Shown piece by piece: positions 8,701 through 10,350 of a stretch of 10,350 bases of DNA. Made by a program: the position numbers and the translations under genes. Under the pieces are notes generated by a model, which saw only the letters and a list, made by a program, of their open reading frames with translations, searched no databases and was not told where the DNA came from. The first letter of the stretch is position 1. Every line of letters begins with the position of its first letter. Source of the stretch: Globomyces pollinis-pini (Eukaryota; Chytridiomycota; Chytridiomycetes; Rhizophydiales; Globomycetaceae); the NCBI GenBank assembly GCA_025399215.1, contig MU621558.1, forward strand, positions 1-10,350. The letters run 5' to 3'.

Positions 8701-9221
8701 TGGTTGAAATTCTCACCTTTATTCAAACCATGGAACGAATCAGCAAACTACGCACTCCATTAATGCACTCATTGAATTTGTTAAGAATCTAAACAAAAAG
8801 AATCTTAAACAACTCATTGAAGAACTGCAACAGGAACCAAGTTCGATTTCTGTTTATTTACAACGGACCGAAGCTCAGTGGGAAAGACTATTTGGACCTC
8901 CAGGAATTGACATATACAAACACCTCCAACCACAAGAAAAAGGTACGCTCATTGATTGTTAACAGTAGGAACCTAGTAACCTTATTAGTATAATCAGAAG
9001 GGTCATGAAAGTTTGTATTAATCAGAACAAACTTATCAAAAAGTACCTGACTCCTGTTGGGAGCGGTCCGTCTACATCTTCTCAAAGTCCTCCTACAACA
9101 ATCGACCTTTCTACGTTAGCTTTAAAGCTGGACAATCCAAATGTTTAACACCAACTCGTCCTTCAGATACTGGTGGACTGTCGACAACCAAGTTTTGCAT
9201 TCCTTAACCCATCAACAACGA

Positions 9222-9401
9222 TTGTTCTTATTACAGCGTTTAATGATAAACCTTTGAATGAAGTGTTAGTGCATGATGAATTTAACCGTGTAATGACTGA
9301 AATTTAACCGTGTAAATGACTGATTGGCATTACACGGTTAAATTCATCATGCACTAACACTTCATTCAAAGGTTTATCATTAAACGCTGTAATAAGAACA
9401 A
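9222..9401. repeat. Perfect 74-bp inverted repeat with 32-bp spacer
   Basis: Bases 9222-9295 and 9328-9401 are exact reverse complements, separated by 9296-9327. The left arm is the coding side: it continues the plus-strand frame as ITAFNDKPLNEVLV. The right arm is therefore the inverted copy. Perfect identity implies a recent event or an assembly or amplification artefact. Confidence 0.95.
9279..9323 (+). repeat. Tandem direct repeat at hairpin apex
   Basis: AATTTAACCGTGTAATGACTGA (9279-9300) is followed immediately by the same sequence with one extra A (9301-9323). The first copy straddles the inner end of the left inverted-repeat arm. The inverted arm repeats part of it again on the other strand, so the motif is present three times around the apex. 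Confidence 0.9.
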
Positions 9402-9643
9402 GAAAGAAACGGGCACCGTGGATACATCACCCGAAACATAAAACCCCGTGTTATGTCCTTTGCATAGATTGAAGAGTGTTATGTAGACGATACAACGCTT
9501 CTTGACGCTGAAAATTTGAATAAATTGAAGCATCATCTTCTTTCACTTGGGGGGTCTCACAGCAAATGCGGAATTTGTAGATTCTGACGAGGAAGAAAGC
9601 GAGGACGGCGATGTTGAAGTGTGGTATAACAGTTAAGGTTAGA

Positions 9644-9699
9644 TCTAATCTTAATAGTTTCTAATCTATTTATTATAACATTAAAGTCAAATCTAATCT
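9644..9699. repeat. Three TCTAATCT octamers
   Basis: TCTAATCT occurs at 9644-9651, 9660-9667 and 9692-9699, starting 16 and 32 bp apart. The cluster lies between the end of the broken plus-strand gene and the 3' end of the NTPase gene. It may only be AT-rich low-complexity sequence, but the exact copies and doubling spacing are worth noting. Confidence 0.6.
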
Positions 9700-10350
9700 A
9701 ATATTACCTCTTCTGGGATCGTTTGTTTCATTGGATTGATCGTTGCTACTTATCGTGACCACTGGCAGTAGTGGTTTATTCTTAAAAATTCCTTATTACC
9801 TTGTTTGTTAGTAAAACCTCCATTCAGCAAATCTTCAAGTACATCTTCACAGAGGTCATTTGTTGGCAATAAGAGATGAACTTTTGAGGCCATTAGATAT
9901 TTACAGTAAAAGCAGTACCGGTATTTAGTAATAATATCATAATGTTCCAAGGAGTCTCAATATCAAAAGGCCATACGAGAGGATCCAAGGCCCGTTGCTT
10001 GAGTTCAGCGTCTCTGTCAACATCCATATCTCCAACATCATATTGTGTAGCAACAATTGAGAAGGTTCCAGCACAAACAATTGATGAAAAATTGCCCAGA
10101 GTATTGCGGTTGTGTGAAATCAACCTGTTCATTTGCACCAAAAAGACTGGATTTTTTCTACAAACTTTTAGAAATGCATCGTATTCGTCAATGAGCAATA
10201 TAGGCGCTGTAGTTCCTTTATGTAGTTCTTCCGACCATTTACAAAAATGATTCGCCCCCCAAAAGTTTGGTAGAAGTTCAAGATGGTCAGTCATTGCCCC
10301 TGCCAAGAATTGGAATATAGTTTGGTCATGCAAACAACATCTTTCCAAGG
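9673..10350 (-). CDS. Crinkler-like P-loop NTPase, 5' part beyond window
   Basis: The gene enters from the right edge. The secure exon, 9893-10350, gives 151 residues. Walker B is clear at ILLIDEYDAF (fragment residues 50-59), and a sensor-like strand follows at SIVCAGTFSIVATQ (89-102). A later ETPWNI (131-136) sits where related proteins have SPFNV. This layout fits the AAA-like NTPase of Crinkler proteins and related accessory ATPases in basal fungi. The Walker A loop must lie outside. Two optional 38-nt introns (9881-9918 and 9762-9799) would extend the protein to a stop at 9673-9675; without splicing it stops at 9893. Introns of 38 nt are longer than others here, so the 3' end is uncertain. 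No ATG start is visible inside the window. Confidence 0.55.

Larger units (their letters stand above)
8708..9636 (+). pseudogene. Broken plus-strand gene, family not recognised
   Basis: Coding-like pieces follow each other on the plus strand. 8708-8942 reads a helical, Lys/Gln-rich segment ending YKHLQPQE. A 26-nt intron (8943-8968) would lead to EPSNLISIIRRVMKVC and a Ser/Pro-rich stretch, and a 24-nt intron (9143-9166) to ILVDCRQPSFAFLNP. The frame then enters a perfect inverted repeat and stops. Near the end, an acidic tail finishing EVWYNS stops at 9634-9636. Two frame breaks lie in homopolymers: joining the first intron needs one A fewer near 8937-8941, and the tail needs one G fewer in the G run near 9549-9554. 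These may be sequencing errors or true decay. No start codon is evident. It may be a Crinkler-type accessory gene, but I see no diagnostic motif. Confidence 0.45.

Noticed and set aside
1..10350. tRNA, rRNA or CRISPR features
   Set aside because: No cloverleaf-like, ribosomal or regularly spaced repeat sequence was visible on either strand.

Overview
This window looks like nuclear DNA from an AT-rich, early-diverging fungus. Three things point there. A gene at 1063-2093 matches the fungal inner-nuclear-membrane protein Nur1 (DUF2418). Every multi-exon gene is cut by very short GT-AG introns, mostly 24-35 nt. The right end carries a P-loop NTPase of the kind found in Crinkler-like and mobile accessory genes of basal fungi. 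TAA and TAG work as normal stops, so this is not a ciliate despite the tiny introns. I cannot name the species.

Layout. On the minus strand, 1-898 is the 5' part of a secreted-looking protein built from Cys-Pro pairs. Divergent from it, 1063-2093 (+) is the Nur1-like gene in seven exons. Convergent with that, 2388-7209 (-) is one large nine-exon gene. At first sight it looks like two or three genes, but the splice phases join it into a 1528-residue protein. That protein has an acidic N-terminus, RanGAP/RNase-inhibitor-type leucine-rich repeats, then ten chromodomain-like repeats separated by basic and acidic linkers. Directly upstream, 7346-8074 (-) encodes a seven-helix DUF4203/TMEM198-like membrane protein.

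The right part (about 8.1-10.35 kb) is different: decayed and repeat-bearing. It holds a broken SDS22-like leucine-rich-repeat gene (-), an unrecognised plus-strand gene broken by homopolymer frameshifts and by a perfect 74-bp inverted repeat, a cluster of TCTAATCT octamers, and the 3' part of a Crinkler-like NTPase gene (-) that runs off the right edge.

The main discovery candidate is the LRR/ten-chromodomain protein. Its repeats end in the FHxxYPDKP signature typical of chromodomains at the C-terminus of Ty3/gypsy integrases. Four early repeats each carry a phase-0 intron at the same codon, so one exon equals one repeat of 70-71 codons, while the last six repeats share a single uninterrupted exon. 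This suggests a co-opted retroelement reader domain amplified by exon duplication. Two nuclear-periphery or chromatin genes (Nur1-like and the chromodomain protein) lie side by side, but I see no evidence that they are functionally linked. All splice sites are predictions from reading frame and domain continuity.
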